From Polaromonas sp. (GTDB lineage Bacteria; Pseudomonadota; Gammaproteobacteria; Burkholderiales; Burkholderiaceae_C), in the NCBI RefSeq assembly GCF_029945925.1, contig NZ_JAQSDN010000004.1:1-64000 (forward strand): a DNA stretch of 64,000 bases. The letters are read 5' to 3'. Below are positions 41,101-50,447 of the stretch, piece by piece (position 1 is the first letter of the stretch; each line of letters begins with the position of its first letter). A program made the translations under genes and the position numbers. The notes below the pieces were generated by a model. The model was given only the letters and a program-made list of their open reading frames with translations, had not been told where the DNA came from and made no database searches.

Positions 41101-41655
41101 ATGGACATTGACTACCGCCTGGCATTTGACATGGCCCCCGTGGGTCTGGTGCTTTCGCGCAACCGGGCCATTGTCGACTGCAACCAGCATCTGTGCGAGA
41201 TGTTCGGGGCCACGCGCGAGCAACTGACCGGCCAGTCGTTCCAGATCCTCTACCCGAGCGCGGACGAGTATGAACGCATAGGCGCGCGCATGCTGCCCAT
41301 CCTCAATGCGAAGGGGCACTACGCCGACGACCGCATCATGAAACGCGTGGACGGCCGCCTCAAGGGCGAGACCTTCTGGTGCCATGTCACGGGGCGCGCG
41401 CTGAACCGAGCTGCGCCGCACGAGTCCGGCATCTGGACCTTCGAGGACCTGAGTTCACGCCGGCCCGTCAAGGCCGAACTCACCGCGCGCGAGCGCGAAG
41501 TCGCCGCACACCTGATGGACGGACTGACATCCAAGGAAATCGGCCGCGCCCTCGTCATCAGCCACCGCACGGTGGAGATCTACCGGGCCCGCCTGATGCG
41601 CAAGTACAAGGCATCCACGACCGCCGACCTGGTGCACAAGCTGATGGCGGGCTGA
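41101..41655 (+). CDS. PAS domain + LuxR-type HTH transcriptional regulator
   Basis: PAS-like FDMAPVGLVLSRNRAIVDCNQHLCEMFGATREQLTGQSF; C-terminal LTAREREVAAHLMDGLTSKEIGRALVISHRTVEIYRARLMRKY. Confidence 0.93.
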   Translation: MDIDYRLAFDMAPVGLVLSRNRAIVDCNQHLCEMFGATREQLTGQSFQILYPSADEYERIGARMLPILNAKGHYADDRIMKRVDGRLKGETFWCHVTGRALNRAAPHESGIWTFEDLSSRRPVKAELTAREREVAAHLMDGLTSKEIGRALVISHRTVEIYRARLMRKYKASTTADLVHKLMAG

Positions 41656-41729
41656 CCTGGGCGCTCCTTGATTGATAGCGGCTCGCGCTTTCCTGCCAAG
41701 GGCTGCGGGCATTTTTCACCCTAACTCCC

Positions 41730-43223
41730 CTACATCATGACGCGGGAAACACGCGCAGGCCTGTCGGCCAGGTGGTCCTGGGCGTGGCTGCCGTCCGTCG
41801 CGGCCAGCTGGTCAAACGGCAGCGCCTGTTTGACCAGCACGACGGTGCACGGCGCCGCCATGGCGACCCGGATGGGCACCGTGGCCAGCAGCCGCTGCAT
41901 TTGCAGCCCGTGGGTGGCCGCGCCCATCACGATCATGCTGACCTGGTTGCCTTGCGCATAACGCAGCAGGGCCTGGGCGACGTCACCGTTTTCGAGGATG
42001 TGGAAAGAGACCGTCTGGCCGCTCAGGTCCAGCGGTTGGGCCCACTGCCGCAGCATGCCGAGGTAGCGCCGGTGCACCGTGGTCTCACTGGAGGCGGTAT
42101 CGTGGCCCGGCGTTTCTGCCGGGTCAATCACGCTCACGCAGGCCAGCCGGGCACCGGGCACGGTACCGAGGGCACGCGACACCGCCCCGCGCAGGGAGTA
42201 CAGGGTGGCATCACTGACGTCGCGGTTGGGAACGGCCACCATGATGATGGGCACCTCGTCAATCTGCCGTGACGGCAGCGCGCTCGGCTGGTAGTGCATG
42301 CCGGCCGCGCGCACCCAGCGTTTCAGATGCGCCCAGAACCCGGTGGGCCGCACGCGGCGCCCTCGGTCGGTCACCTGCACCTGCTGCGGATGGGAGAGGT
42401 CGAAGGCCAGATGCGCGGCGGACGCATAACGCTGCGCGGCGTCCGGTTCCAGGCAGCGCAGGATCACTTCCTGCAGCCATTCGGGCAACGCCGGGTGCCA
42501 CTTGCGCGGCGGCACCGGGTCCATCCACAGGCGCTGGCGCAGTCCGCCGGTGGTCTGCGGGTTGCCAAAAGGAAGCTCGCACGTGGCCAGCTCGTACAAC
42601 ATCACACCGATGGCAAAAATGTCGCTGCGCGGATCACCGCGCATGCCCACCACCTGTTCGGGCGCCATCCAGGTCGGCGATCCCACGGCGGGACGCAATT
42701 CCTCGGCCAGCAGGTCCGGATAGTGGGCGTGGCAAGACAGGCCGAAGTCGAGCAGCACCGCCAGGCCGTCCGGCCGCATCAGCACATTGGCCGGCTTGAG
42801 GTCCAGGTGGCAGACGTCCTGCAGGTGCAGGCTGTGCGCGGCCTGCGCCACGGCCGCGCCCAGCCGGGCGATTTCTTCAGCCGGCAGCGGCGCGGGATCG
42901 TCGTCCAGCCATTGCTGCAGGGTGCGCCCGGGCACGTGTTCCATGACCAGGTAAGGCAGCTTTGCCAGGTCGCCGGTGGCCACCAGGCGCGGCACATGCG
43001 GCCCCGTGAGCACGGACAGGATCTGCCTCTCCACCTCGAACCCGACGATGTTCTCCGCGCCGTCGCCCTCGGTCATGCGCGGCACCTTCATGACCATGGG
43101 AAATGGCTCGCGCTGCGCAGCGCCCGCATAAGCGACCTGGTAGATGTGGGCCATGCCGCCGGCATGCAGGCAGTCGCCTACCTGGAAGCCGTCCATCACC
43201 GTTCCGGGGGCCAGCAGCTTCAC
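41730..43223 (-). CDS. Serine/threonine protein kinase fused to UspA-like domain
   Basis: Kinase motifs VCHLDLKPANVLM, LLDFGLS; WMAPEQVVGMRGDPRSDIFAIGVMLYELATCELPF; C-terminal IIMVAVPNRDVSD...MIVMGAATHGLQMQRLLATVPIRVAMAAPCTVVLVK. Confidence 0.92.
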   Translation of the reverse strand: MKLLAPGTVMDGFQVGDCLHAGGMAHIYQVAYAGAAQREPFPMVMKVPRMTEGDGAENIVGFEVERQILSVLTGPHVPRLVATGDLAKLPYLVMEHVPGRTLQQWLDDDPAPLPAEEIARLGAAVAQAAHSLHLQDVCHLDLKPANVLMRPDGLAVLLDFGLSCHAHYPDLLAEELRPAVGSPTWMAPEQVVGMRGDPRSDIFAIGVMLYELATCELPFGNPQTTGGLRQRLWMDPVPPRKWHPALPEWLQEVILRCLEPDAAQRYASAAHLAFDLSHPQQVQVTDRGRRVRPTGFWAHLKRWVRAAGMHYQPSALPSRQIDEVPIIMVAVPNRDVSDATLYSLRGAVSRALGTVPGARLACVSVIDPAETPGHDTASSETTVHRRYLGMLRQWAQPLDLSGQTVSFHILENGDVAQALLRYAQGNQVSMIVMGAATHGLQMQRLLATVPIRVAMAAPCTVVLVKQALPFDQLAATDGSHAQDHLADRPARVSRVMM

Positions 43224-43972
43224 AAGCCCTGCTCCAGCCGTTTCGCAAAAACCTCCGGCAACCCCGCGGCCCGGACATCGGCCGCAGCCGCAAGATGGTC
43301 ATAAGCGACCCGGTGAAAGGTCAGCTCGGCGCGGGCTGCGTCGAAAATCGCATACATCGCATCGGTGTCCCCATCACGCGGCTGTCCGACCGAGCCCACG
43401 GTGGCAATCCAGCGGCGATGGGACGGTACCGGAATGGTGGCGCCTGACGTCGGCTCAAAACGCAGGAGCTTCTGGCTCGCGCCCCGGAAATAAAGGGTCT
43501 GCTGGTGCACGTGGCCGCCAAAGACATAACGCACACGCTCGTCCGCGCAGGCCGCATGGAGGCTGGCCTCGGCGCGGTGCCCGCTGTCGACATACAGCCA
43601 GCGCTGCGGCGCGTCGGCGCTGCCGTGCACCAGAAACGCAGTGTCGTCGGTAGCGGTCAGCGGCAGGCCGGCCAGGAAATCCAGGTCGGCGGGCGCCAGT
43701 TGCGCGCGGGTCCACGCCGCCCCACCCGCGTCCATCGTGCCGGCCTGGTCGAGCGGGGCCGCCGCCAACGCGTCGTGGTTGCCCTGGAGGACGATGGCAC
43801 CGTCCTGCGCCAGCGCACGTACCCGGCGCACCACCTGCGCAGGCTGCGCCCCGTAACCCACCAGATCGCCGAGCACGGCGAAACGCTGCGCACCCTGCGC
43901 GGCGGCGTGCTCCATGCAGGCGTCAAGCGCGCGCAGGTTGGCATGAATGTCGGACAGCAGGGCAATTTTCAT
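43220..43972 (-). CDS. Metallophosphoesterase
   Basis: MKIALLSDIHANLRALDA; VLGDLVGYGAQP; LQGNHDAL; VFGGHVHQQ: Calcineurin-like metal-binding motifs. Confidence 0.94.
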   Translation of the reverse strand: MKIALLSDIHANLRALDACMEHAAAQGAQRFAVLGDLVGYGAQPAQVVRRVRALAQDGAIVLQGNHDALAAAPLDQAGTMDAGGAAWTRAQLAPADLDFLAGLPLTATDDTAFLVHGSADAPQRWLYVDSGHRAEASLHAACADERVRYVFGGHVHQQTLYFRGASQKLLRFEPTSGATIPVPSHRRWIATVGSVGQPRDGDTDAMYAIFDAARAELTFHRVAYDHLAAAADVRAAGLPEVFAKRLEQGL

Positions 43973-44093
43973 GGGTTGTTGCGCACATCATCACCCCCGA
44001 ACCTGATGCGAGGCTTGCAATCGGGGAGGCCGGCGTTGTACCGCCCGTGATGCCGCACGCGCGCAGGAGGGCAGCCGCACCTACCGGCCGGAA

Positions 44094-44160
44094 AGCTATC
44101 ATATTAATAGCTGCCCGCGCTTTCTGTCATTGGGCTGGAGGCCAAAAACACTTCAAAACA
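44094..44160. repeat. Dispersed repeat, family A, intergenic copy
   Basis: aagctatcatattaatagctgcccgcgctttctgtcattgggctggaggccaaaaacacttcaaaac. Confidence 0.65.
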
Positions 44161-44212
44161 AAAAGCCGATCCCTGTCAATGCGCCGGCAGCCGGCGCTGA
44201 CTGCCTGCCGGC

Positions 44213-44572
44213 TCAGAGAGCGCCCGGATCGGGCTCGCGGCGGATGGACTCGCGTGAACGGTGGTCACGCAGCTTGTCCAGCGTGTGCTCCAGCACCCGC
44301 TTGAGCTTCTCGCTGGCGCCCCGGAAGGCTTCGTCCTGGCTGGAGGCGTGGTGGTTGACGGCCAGCGGTTCGTGGTGAGCGAGCCGCGCCTCGATCATGC
44401 AGCGCTTGTGGTCGGTGCTGACCTTGTCGCTGTTCTCGTCGCTCATGTGCACCTCGATGCGGGTGATCTCATCCTTGAAGCGGCTCAGCGACGCGTTGAG
44501 TTCCGTGCTTGCCCATCGCTCAAACGACTCACCGGTGTGGATGGTGTGGTTGGAGTTGACTTGAACCTGCAT
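44213..44572 (-). CDS. HPF/RaiA family ribosome-associated protein
   Basis: MQVQVNSNHTIHTGESFERWASTELNASLSRFKDEITRIEVHMSDENS...CMIEARLAHHEPLAVNHHASSQDEAFRGASEKLKRVLEHTLDKL. Confidence 0.85.
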   Translation of the reverse strand: MQVQVNSNHTIHTGESFERWASTELNASLSRFKDEITRIEVHMSDENSDKVSTDHKRCMIEARLAHHEPLAVNHHASSQDEAFRGASEKLKRVLEHTLDKLRDHRSRESIRREPDPGAL

Positions 44573-44822
44573 GTCATTTTTCCTTTCGGGGTCGGCAACC
44601 TGCGGCGAAAAGGCCGGGTTGCCATGAAGTCACACGGCGGCGACTGGAAATTCATTGTGCACCCTGCCCGCCCTGATGGCGTGTAGTCCACATTCCCCCG
44701 CCGGAGTAGGGCGAGCGAAAACGGGCAACGTTTTCTCAGCACGGTCTCCCGGCAGCAGGCGGTCTTTCTGCTTGCAGGCGCTGCAAAAAAAAACGGGTGC
44801 ACACCGTTGAAGGCATCACCAT

Positions 44823-44852
44823 GAAAAACGGACCCCGAAGGGCCCGTCTTTC
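44823..44852 (-). terminator. Probable rho-independent terminator downstream of the Ala/Lys-rich protein gene
   Basis: + strand gaaaaacggaccccgaagggcccgtctttc: acgg-cccc/gggcccgt hairpin with T run on the minus strand. Confidence 0.6.
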
Positions 44853-44871
44853 TCTCACAAGCCAGGCTGGA

Positions 44872-45210
44872 TCATTTTTCCCCGGAAGCGATTTCGCCTT
44901 TCTTGACGGCGGCAGCGGCAGCGGCTTTGCGCTTGGCCCGGGCCGCATCGCGCTCCTGCTTGGTGGCCGCCTTGGCGGTGCCGACACCTTTTTCCTCGGC
45001 TGCACGCGGCGTGACGGCCTTGTGGGCCGCAGCGGCGCCTTCCTCTTTGCGCCCGGCCTTGGCAGTGGCTTTTTCAGCGGGCGTCGCTTTGGGCATGGTC
45101 TGGCCCTTGGATTGTTCGGCGTCGGCCTCGCCCCCTTTGGTCTGGGCGAACGCGCTCACGGCCAACATCTGGGCAAGAACGAGGCTCAGGGGAAGCAACA
45201 GTTTTTTCAT
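44872..45210 (-). CDS. Small secreted Ala/Lys-rich protein
   Basis: MKKLLLPLSLVLAQMLAVSAFAQTKGGEADAEQ...: signal peptide plus low-complexity K/A/E-rich mature part. Start at MKK chosen over the longer ORF. Confidence 0.7.
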   Translation of the reverse strand: MKKLLLPLSLVLAQMLAVSAFAQTKGGEADAEQSKGQTMPKATPAEKATAKAGRKEEGAAAAHKAVTPRAAEEKGVGTAKAATKQERDAARAKRKAAAAAAVKKGEIASGEK

Positions 45211-45349
45211 GACAGATCTCCAGGAAGGTTGATGAACGAGGGATTCGAATAACGGGAAATTCAAGTATTTCATGCGGCCTTGATGCGCAACTTGCGCTTT
45301 ATCAACAGGAGAGCATGCCCTGCAATGGCGTCTACACATGGCTTTGCGC

Positions 45350-46294
45350 CTAAGGTGCCGTCTGCTGCCGCAGGTACTCCTTGCGTTTCATGTCGAGGTA
45401 GGCGGCACGGTCCACCTCATACAGCTGGCGGGCATATTTCTGGGTTGCCGCGAACCAGCCCTCCAGGCCTTTCTCGAAGCGTTGCGGCGGTGGCACCGCA
45501 AGCGCATCGAGGTAGGACTCAATCGCGAGGTAGTAACGCATTGTGTTTCGCTCCACCACGCCACGCACCCCCCCAATGAGTGCCGGCGGCTCGCCGGGTG
45601 AAGCCGCTGCGGTCGGGGTGAACCCGACCTTTCCGCGGCCGAGGGTCGCCAGATACAGCTGCATGGCGACGCGACCCGCGCGCCCATAGGCGAAGGAGTA
45701 CCGCATGTGAATGAAGCTTTGGCCCTGCGCGATCGGGACAGCCTCGAGCAGGATCTTGTAATCATGTGTATCCAGCGGTCCATCTGCGGCGTCGAGTTCG
45801 ATGGCCAGATATTCCGGCTCTACCGCAGCCGTGCGGTAGGAAAAAAGAACCGTGGACGCCTCAACCAACGGCCGGTCATGCTTGCGGCCGATCCGCACAT
45901 CCAGCTGGGTGCCTCCACCGGCCGGTCTGGCACGGCAGAACTTGATGTTCAGATGCAGGATCAGCATGTCACACCAGTGCCTGGGGTCGCTCAGCTCGGT
46001 GCTGACCGTCCCGAACGGGTGCTTGACCAGGGCGTAGACATCACCCTCCAGTTGCTGGGCGCTTTCAGTCGACGCCAGGTACAAGGGCCCCTGGAACTGA
46101 TTGCTGGCAAGTTGAGGGCCCAAGGCAAGGTGCTTGGCCCGCAAGGCAGCAGGCCCGAGCGCCTGCGAACCGCCGGCGCCCCAGGCAGACATGAACAGCC
46201 CCAGCGAGAGCGACAACACAATCGCATGGCGGATGACCCGTTGGCTGGTATGGATGAACCACATCATGCCGATCATTATGGGCAGCCGGCCCAA
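45350..46294 (-). CDS. Hypothetical exported protein
   Basis: TM/signal region HAIVLSLSLGLFMSAWGAGG; coherent soluble domain (LYLASTESAQQLEGDVYALVKHPFGTVSTELSDPRHWCDMLILHLNIKFC). Exact start uncertain (several Met). Confidence 0.75.
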   Translation of the reverse strand: MGRLPIMIGMMWFIHTSQRVIRHAIVLSLSLGLFMSAWGAGGSQALGPAALRAKHLALGPQLASNQFQGPLYLASTESAQQLEGDVYALVKHPFGTVSTELSDPRHWCDMLILHLNIKFCRARPAGGGTQLDVRIGRKHDRPLVEASTVLFSYRTAAVEPEYLAIELDAADGPLDTHDYKILLEAVPIAQGQSFIHMRYSFAYGRAGRVAMQLYLATLGRGKVGFTPTAAASPGEPPALIGGVRGVVERNTMRYYLAIESYLDALAVPPPQRFEKGLEGWFAATQKYARQLYEVDRAAYLDMKRKEYLRQQTAP

Positions 46295-46376
46295 CAGAAA
46301 CTTTGCGGCAGATCATGTCCGGTCGAGCCCATGCGCAGAAAAATCCGCCGTGCCAGCCGGCCGGCGGTTTCCCGTC

Positions 46377-46745
46377 CTACTTGCCGTCAATCACCTCGGC
46401 AGCGCTGCGGAAGGCATCCACCGCCGTGGGCACACCGCAATAAACGGCGGCGTGCAGCAACACCTCCTGAATCTCCGCAGAAGTTGCGCCGTTGTTGAGC
46501 GCACCGCGCACATGTGCCTTGAGTTCATGCTGCTTGCCGAGCGCCGCGAGCATGGCCACGGTGATCAGGCTTCGCGTCTTGCGCTCCAGGCCCGGCCGCT
46601 GCCAGACATCCCCCCAGGCTTTGGCGGTGATGTGTTCCTGAATGGGACGGGTGAAATCGGTGACATTGGCGAAAGCATTGCTTACAAAGTCTTCGCCCAT
46701 CACCTGCTTGCGGGTGGCGAGGCCTTTGTCGAATTGGGAATTCAT
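46377..46745 (-). CDS. Carboxymuconolactone decarboxylase family protein
   Basis: TAKAWGDVWQRPGLERKTRSLITVAMLAALGKQHELKAHVRGALNNGATSAEIQEVLLHAAVYCGVPTAVDAFRSA. Confidence 0.92.
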   Translation of the reverse strand: MNSQFDKGLATRKQVMGEDFVSNAFANVTDFTRPIQEHITAKAWGDVWQRPGLERKTRSLITVAMLAALGKQHELKAHVRGALNNGATSAEIQEVLLHAAVYCGVPTAVDAFRSAAEVIDGK

Positions 46746-46871
46746 GGGTCAAGTGCTCCTGGACAAATCGCCAGCATAGCCGCTGGCGTCCCCATCAGCC
46801 TGCGCCGACAAGGCCAACCTCCCCAAAGTCACCTCGCACTGAACGTATCATTGCCCCAACATTCACCCGCC

Positions 46872-47459
46872 ATGAGACAAGCCATGACCACAAGATACCC
46901 CCTGCCCGACCTCAACACCCTGCCCGATGACATCAAGGCCAAAGTGCTGGAAGTGCAGGAAAAAGCCGGCTTCGTACCCAATGTGTTTCTGGCGCTGGCG
47001 CGTCGTCCGGCGGAGTGGCGTGCCTTTTTTGCCTACCATGACGCATTGATGTTGCGCGAGGAGTCGGGCCTGAGCAAAGGCGACCGCGAGATGATCGTGA
47101 CCACCACGAGTGCGGCCAACCACTGCGTGTACTGCGTGGTGGCGCATGGCGCGCTCCTGCGGATCTACGAGAAAAAGCCGCTGGTGGCCGACCAGGTGGC
47201 GGTGAACTACCGCAAGGCCGACATCACGCCGCGCCAGCGCGCCATGCTGGACTTCGCGATGAAGGTCTGCCAGAAGTCGGGCGAGGTGGAAGAAGCCGAC
47301 TTTGCCGCGCTGCATACCCACGGCTTCAACGACGAGGACATCTGGGACATTGCGGCGATCACCGCTTTCTTCGGCCTGTCCAACCGCATCGCGAGCTTTT
47401 CCAGCATGATGCCCAACCCCGAGTTTTACCTGATGGGTCGGTTGCCGAAGCAGAAATAG
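46872..47459 (+). CDS. Peroxidase-related enzyme (AhpD-like)
   Basis: ITTSAANHCVYCVVAHGALLR-type CxxC motif (AANHCVYCVVAHG); YPLPDLNTLPDDIKAKVLEVQEKAGFVPNVFLALARRPAEWRAFFAYHDALM. Start 46872 or 46884. Confidence 0.9.
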   Translation: MRQAMTTRYPLPDLNTLPDDIKAKVLEVQEKAGFVPNVFLALARRPAEWRAFFAYHDALMLREESGLSKGDREMIVTTTSAANHCVYCVVAHGALLRIYEKKPLVADQVAVNYRKADITPRQRAMLDFAMKVCQKSGEVEEADFAALHTHGFNDEDIWDIAAITAFFGLSNRIASFSSMMPNPEFYLMGRLPKQK

Positions 47460-47483
47460 GGAAACAGGGGCCGCTGGCCCCGG

Positions 47484-49910
47484 TCAGCGCAGCTTTCCGG
47501 GTTTGCGTTCCGGTTTGTGCTGCTCCGCACGCTGGCAGGAGCGCCGGAAATCCTGCAGGGTTTTCTGCGCGCGGCCCAGCACGCTGCCTTCCGGGTAATC
47601 GCCTGACGCGCCGAACCCGCCAAAAGGCGTGCCGGTGAGCAGTTCCAGGCCTTCACTGGCATGTTCGGCCGTGTAGATGTGGAACCGTCCCGCGGCCACC
47701 GCCTCCACCACCTTGCGCTCGAGCATCAGGTGGCGCCGGTTACGGTGCGGAATCAGCACGCCCTGGCTGCCGTCCAGCCCGACAATTTCACAGCTGCGAA
47801 AGTAGCCTTCTATTTTTTCGTTGATCCCGCCGACCGGCAGCATGTCGCCATGCTGGTTGATCGCCCCGGTCACGGCGACGCCCTGTTTCAGCGGCAGCCC
47901 TGACAGCGACGACAGCAGTACATACAGTTCGGCGCAGGAAGCGGAATCACCCTCGACGCCGTGGTACTCCTGTTCGAAAACAATGGCCGCATTCAACGCC
48001 AGCGGCGCAATATGGGCAAACAGCGCCGACAGGTAACTGTGCAGGATGAGCACCCCCTTGTCATGGATGGGGCCGGAAAGCTCCACCTCGCGCTCCACGT
48101 TGAGCAGGCCCTCGTCGCCGGCGTAGGTGCGTGCCGTGACACCCACCGGAAAACCGAAACGGTAGTCGCCCAGGTCAATCACGGTCAAGGCATTGAGCTG
48201 CCCCACCTTCTCGCCGGTCAGGACCAGCAGCCGCTCCCCGTCCGCAATGGTTTCCTGCTGGCGCTGCTCGGGGTAGTCGTGCCTGTAGTTGCGGGCACGA
48301 AGCGCCGCCTCGACGTCCTGCAGGTCCACCAGGGTCGCGCCCCGCGCGCGGCCCATGGCGGCGCTCTCCATCACGAGGGCCTCGGTGCGGGAAAAAATGG
48401 CGCTCTGGCGCGTCTGATCGTCCACCTCGCGGTGGGAATCTTCCAGCAGGCGCGCGACGGCCGCCGCGGAAAAGTGGGGGAAGCCCATTTTGCGGCAGGT
48501 GTGCGCCACAAAAACCGCCGAAGCCCGGCGGGTATCCTGGTTGGCCGGAAAACTTTCGGCCACGTCCACCTTGCAGCGAAAACGGCGGGTGAACTCCGGA
48601 TCGCTCTCCTGCAGGAGGTAGTACTCCTCGACGGAGCCGATCAGGATGATCTTGACATCCGCATCGACAGGTTCCGGCTCCAGTGCCACGGCGGCCATGG
48701 GCGAATACGTCATGCCGGACTCCTCGATCTGCACGCGGCCGCTGCGCAGGAAGCGGCGCAGCTTTTCCCACACCAGCTCATCGGCCAGCAGGTCGTGCAG
48801 GTGCAGCATCAGAAAGCCGCCGTTCGCCTTGAGCAGGCTGCCCGCGCGTATGCGCGAAAAATCCGTGACCCGCACATCGTTGTCGGACTGGTACTCGATG
48901 CTGCCAAACAGCCTGCGCAGCAGGGGGTTGTCCTCGACCATCACCGGCGCGCCGGTCAGGCCGTGGTTGTCCACGACCAGGTTGACCCGGTAACGGCCCA
49001 GCACTGAAGCCAATGCCTCAAGCCGGACCTCTTCGTCGGTGTCGCCCGCCTGGAACAGCTCCAGGTTTTCGAGCGCATCGTGCATGACCAGTTCCAGGTA
49101 GTTGCCCAGCTTGACCGAGTCCTTGATCTGTTTGCGCAGCTCGTTGCGGATCTCCTGCAGTTCGTGCTCCACCATCGGTTTGACCACCTGGCGGCGCAAG
49201 GCCGCCAGGCCTTCGTGCAGGACCCGTTCCATGGACCGGGTTTTGTCGAGAAACCGGGCGATTTCGGCACGCAGTTCCTGCTCGGCGCGGTCAATCTCCA
49301 CACGCCGCTCTTTCGGCAGGGCCAGCGCCTCGCTTTCGGTCAGGGCCCGGCCCTTGTCATCCCTCAGGGTGAAGACCAGGTGGCCCGCCTCGCGAAACAA
49401 TGAAAAGCTCCGGGCCTCGGCAAACGCATCCAGCTCCGCGTAGGCCGGGTCCTCTTCCGCCTTGTAACTTTTTTCGATGCGTTCGCTTTCCGTGCGGAAA
49501 TCCTGATCCGCCAGTCGTTTGGGAATTTCCGCCTGAAGCGTTTTAGTCAACTGCAGCATGAGTTGACGCAGCAACCGGCCCTGCCCCGCGGGCATGCGCA
49601 AGGCCCGGGGCCGCTCCGGCGCGTCGAAATTGTTGAGGTAACACAGGTCCGGCGGCACCGGCCGGCTGGCCGCCGCCGTCTGCATCATCTGCAGCAGCAG
49701 GGTTGATCTTCCCGTGCCGACCTCGCCCAGCACGAAAAGGTTGTAGTCGGGCTGCGCCATTGCCAGGCCAAAGCGGGCCGCGGTTTCGGCACGCTCCTGG
49801 CCGATCCAGTGCATCGGCTGGTCCAGCAGTTCGGAGGTGTCCGCGAACCCCAAAAGCCCGGGGTCGATGGCGAGACGCAGATCAGCGGGAAGGACTTTGG
49901 CGACAGGCAT
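47484..49910 (-). CDS. ATP-dependent Lon-like protease (LonB-type, AAA_32 + Lon proteolytic domain)
   Basis: FVLGEVGTGRSTLLLQMM; C-terminal GVEGDSASCAELYVLLSSLSGLPLKQGVAVTGAINQHGDMLPVGGINEKIEGYFRSCE with Ser/Lys dyad. Confidence 0.92.
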   Translation of the reverse strand: MPVAKVLPADLRLAIDPGLLGFADTSELLDQPMHWIGQERAETAARFGLAMAQPDYNLFVLGEVGTGRSTLLLQMMQTAAASRPVPPDLCYLNNFDAPERPRALRMPAGQGRLLRQLMLQLTKTLQAEIPKRLADQDFRTESERIEKSYKAEEDPAYAELDAFAEARSFSLFREAGHLVFTLRDDKGRALTESEALALPKERRVEIDRAEQELRAEIARFLDKTRSMERVLHEGLAALRRQVVKPMVEHELQEIRNELRKQIKDSVKLGNYLELVMHDALENLELFQAGDTDEEVRLEALASVLGRYRVNLVVDNHGLTGAPVMVEDNPLLRRLFGSIEYQSDNDVRVTDFSRIRAGSLLKANGGFLMLHLHDLLADELVWEKLRRFLRSGRVQIEESGMTYSPMAAVALEPEPVDADVKIILIGSVEEYYLLQESDPEFTRRFRCKVDVAESFPANQDTRRASAVFVAHTCRKMGFPHFSAAAVARLLEDSHREVDDQTRQSAIFSRTEALVMESAAMGRARGATLVDLQDVEAALRARNYRHDYPEQRQQETIADGERLLVLTGEKVGQLNALTVIDLGDYRFGFPVGVTARTYAGDEGLLNVEREVELSGPIHDKGVLILHSYLSALFAHIAPLALNAAIVFEQEYHGVEGDSASCAELYVLLSSLSGLPLKQGVAVTGAINQHGDMLPVGGINEKIEGYFRSCEIVGLDGSQGVLIPHRNRRHLMLERKVVEAVAAGRFHIYTAEHASEGLELLTGTPFGGFGASGDYPEGSVLGRAQKTLQDFRRSCQRAEQHKPERKPGKLR

Positions 49911-49947
49911 GGGGCTGGCAAGGTGGATGGATGGCCGGATTTTGCGC

Positions 49948-50367
49948 TCAGCTGACCAGCTGGCGCATCCAGTCGGGCAAGGGGGCGGCCTTCTGGCTCG
50001 GAAAGTCGACCCAGATCGTCGTGGCACCGCCGGCCGCACAGATCACACCGGGCTGGTCGGCACGCTCCATCGTGCCCCAGCTCTCGAAGGTGGTGCGTGC
50101 CGGGTCGCTGACATACATCTTGACCAGCACGTCCCCCGGGTATTCGAGTTGTTTGTAAAAATTGCAGAACGCATTGACGATGACCGGGCCTTCGCCCTGG
50201 GGGTCGGGCACACAGCCGATGGAATGCATCCAGTCGATACGAACCGTTTCCAGGTAACGGAAATAGCTGGTGTTGTTGACATGGCCCATGGCGTCCATAT
50301 CGCCCCACCGGATGGGGATGGACATTTCAAAAACCAGTTTCTTGATCTCGGGAATTTCAATTTTCAT
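49948..50367 (-). CDS. Acyl-CoA thioesterase (4-hydroxybenzoyl-CoA thioesterase fold)
   Basis: MSIPIRWGDMDAMGHVNNTSYFRYLETVRIDWMHSIG: hotdog thioesterase motif. Confidence 0.92.
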   Translation of the reverse strand: MKIEIPEIKKLVFEMSIPIRWGDMDAMGHVNNTSYFRYLETVRIDWMHSIGCVPDPQGEGPVIVNAFCNFYKQLEYPGDVLVKMYVSDPARTTFESWGTMERADQPGVICAAGGATTIWVDFPSQKAAPLPDWMRQLVS

Positions 50368-50447
50368 GGCGCTGTGAAGACGATGGAGAGTCGAAAAGGA
50401 AGGACAAAAAAAGATGGCCGATGGACAGGCGCTCAGCGGCGCGCGCC

